From the NCBI RefSeq assembly GCF_000210075.1, contig NC_021017.1:3315702-3379701 (forward strand): a stretch of 64,000 nt of DNA, written 5' to 3'. Shown here piece after piece: positions 63,604 through 64,000 of the stretch (its first letter is position 1; each line of letters opens with the position of its first letter). The position numbers and the translations under genes are program-made. The notes beneath the pieces are model-generated. The model ran no database searches and was not told where the DNA came from. It saw nothing but the letters and a program-made list of their open reading frames with translations. This DNA is from Bacteroides xylanisolvens XB1A (GTDB taxonomy: Bacteria > Bacteroidota > Bacteroidia > Bacteroidales > Bacteroidaceae).

Positions 63604-63645
63604 ATTATAGCTTGGAGAGAAATACGGGCGAGGCCGAATGCTTAC

Positions 63646-63703
63646 AAATGAAGCTTTTGATTTTATAAATGAAAGCTTGTTTATAAAAACAAAAGCTTCA
63701 TTT
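63646..63703. repeat. Hairpin at the IS66 target site
   Basis: AAATGAAGCTTTTG (63646-63659) and CAAAAGCTTCATTT (63690-63703) are perfect complements. The element inserted at the foot of this palindrome, duplicating its first 8 bases. Confidence 0.8.
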
Positions 63704-64000
63704 AGAGATTGCCTTTAATGTTAGTAATCTTTTCTATTAGTGAAAAGGAAGTTTGGCATCAATAGAGAATAAGTTTATATCTAATAGATTGGAATCAGTC
63801 TATTAATCAAAATTCGGCAGAAAGGGATAGTGAATCGGGTGAAACCTATGTGAAAGGCAGCCCTTCACCCGAAATCCCTTTATTCATTGATGTTTCAGAG
63901 TGGTGAAGGAGGTGAATGTTATGTTTAAAGAAAAGTTGCAGATGTGTGTAAGATAAAACATCTTGCACGCATCTGCAACGGTATCTTGCACAGGTTTATA
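63704..64000. other. Non-coding end of the window with two strong hairpins
   Basis: No gene is seen. Hairpin one (63821-63881) has arms AAAGGGAT/ATCCCTTT and TCGGGTGAA/TTCACCCGA. Hairpin two has 20-base arms (63935-63954 and 63960-63979, GTTGCAGATG core, 18 of 20 pairs plus G-U). These look like multicopy intergenic repeats or a structured leader for a gene beyond the window. Confidence 0.55.

Larger units (their letters stand above)
61275..63645 (+). mobile_element. IS66-family insertion sequence, complete
   Basis: The ends are inverted repeats starting GTAAGCATTCGG (left from 61275; right complement ending at 63645), the usual IS66 terminus. It is flanked by a perfect 8-bp target duplication AAATGAAG (61267-61274 and 63646-63653), also standard for the family. 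The 2371-bp element holds a TnpB-like gene and the tnpC transposase with its promoter and a terminator. It has no obvious tnpA. Confidence 0.95.

Overview
The window is chromosomal DNA of a Bacteroides species, most likely from the B. thetaiotaomicron / ovatus / xylanisolvens group. The signs are Bacteroidales promoters (TTTG, about 19 bases, then TAnnTTTG), lipoproteins with acidic residues after the lipid cysteine, families such as DUF5723, DUF3244, DUF3109 and DUF2807, a SusC-type receptor remnant, and housekeeping genes with Bacteroides-type sequences. This assignment is from sequence recognition only; no database was searched.

Layout. (1) 1-6110: the right part of a mobilizable element that starts outside the window. 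It holds a winged-helix protein, a candidate oriT, a MobV relaxase, an AT-rich restriction-modification module in which the methyltransferase and both nuclease genes each look broken by one single-base indel, and a promoter-hairpin-terminator unit that looks like a small structured RNA. (2) 6110-15223: a 5'-truncated Sel1-repeat gene, a short HSP90 and a helical-repeat gene in one operon, then speA-argB, an ECF sigma factor with a membrane partner, a GIN-domain protein and a YgjP-like metallohydrolase. (3) 15478-22101: four tightly packed genes for envelope proteins (HExxH lipoprotein, secreted protein, transglutaminase-like lipoprotein, O-antigen-ligase-like polytopic protein). (4) 22161-33352: rimP-nusA-infB, cvpA and sufBCDS. 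(5) 33644-37530: a UPF0145 protein, a secreted GH36 alpha-galactosidase, and the scar of a decayed polysaccharide-utilization locus. (6) 37530-49917: hppA, rnhB, a DUF5723 protein, corA, gpmI, a DUF3109 protein, gyrB, tRNA-Glu-rpsT and recO. (7) 50012-52208: a lipoprotein and a PagL-like lipid A deacylase. (8) 52253-60955: an all-minus-strand, AT-rich island of secreted lipoproteins. (9) 61275-63645: a complete IS66-family element with an 8-bp target duplication, followed by structured non-coding DNA.

The most interesting region is 52253-60955. A MACPF (perforin-like) lipoprotein and a lipoprotein combining a ricin-type lectin with an aerolysin/ETX-MTX2-like pore-forming region are encoded 6 bases apart. 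They are followed by a lipoprotein of the chymotrypsin fold with an intact His-Asp-Ser triad and preceded by a membrane-spanning TPR regulator. This resembles an inter-bacterial killing locus (compare the MACPF toxins of Bacteroidales, BSAPs) but with a second, unrelated pore-former. The MACPF gene seems to carry a one-base deletion.

Second in interest are the candidate structured RNA at about 5503-5760, a perfect 25-bp inverted repeat enclosing 22-bp palindromic units upstream of hppA, and a recurring design in which operon spacers are bracketed by degenerate AT-rich short repeats in inverted orientation.
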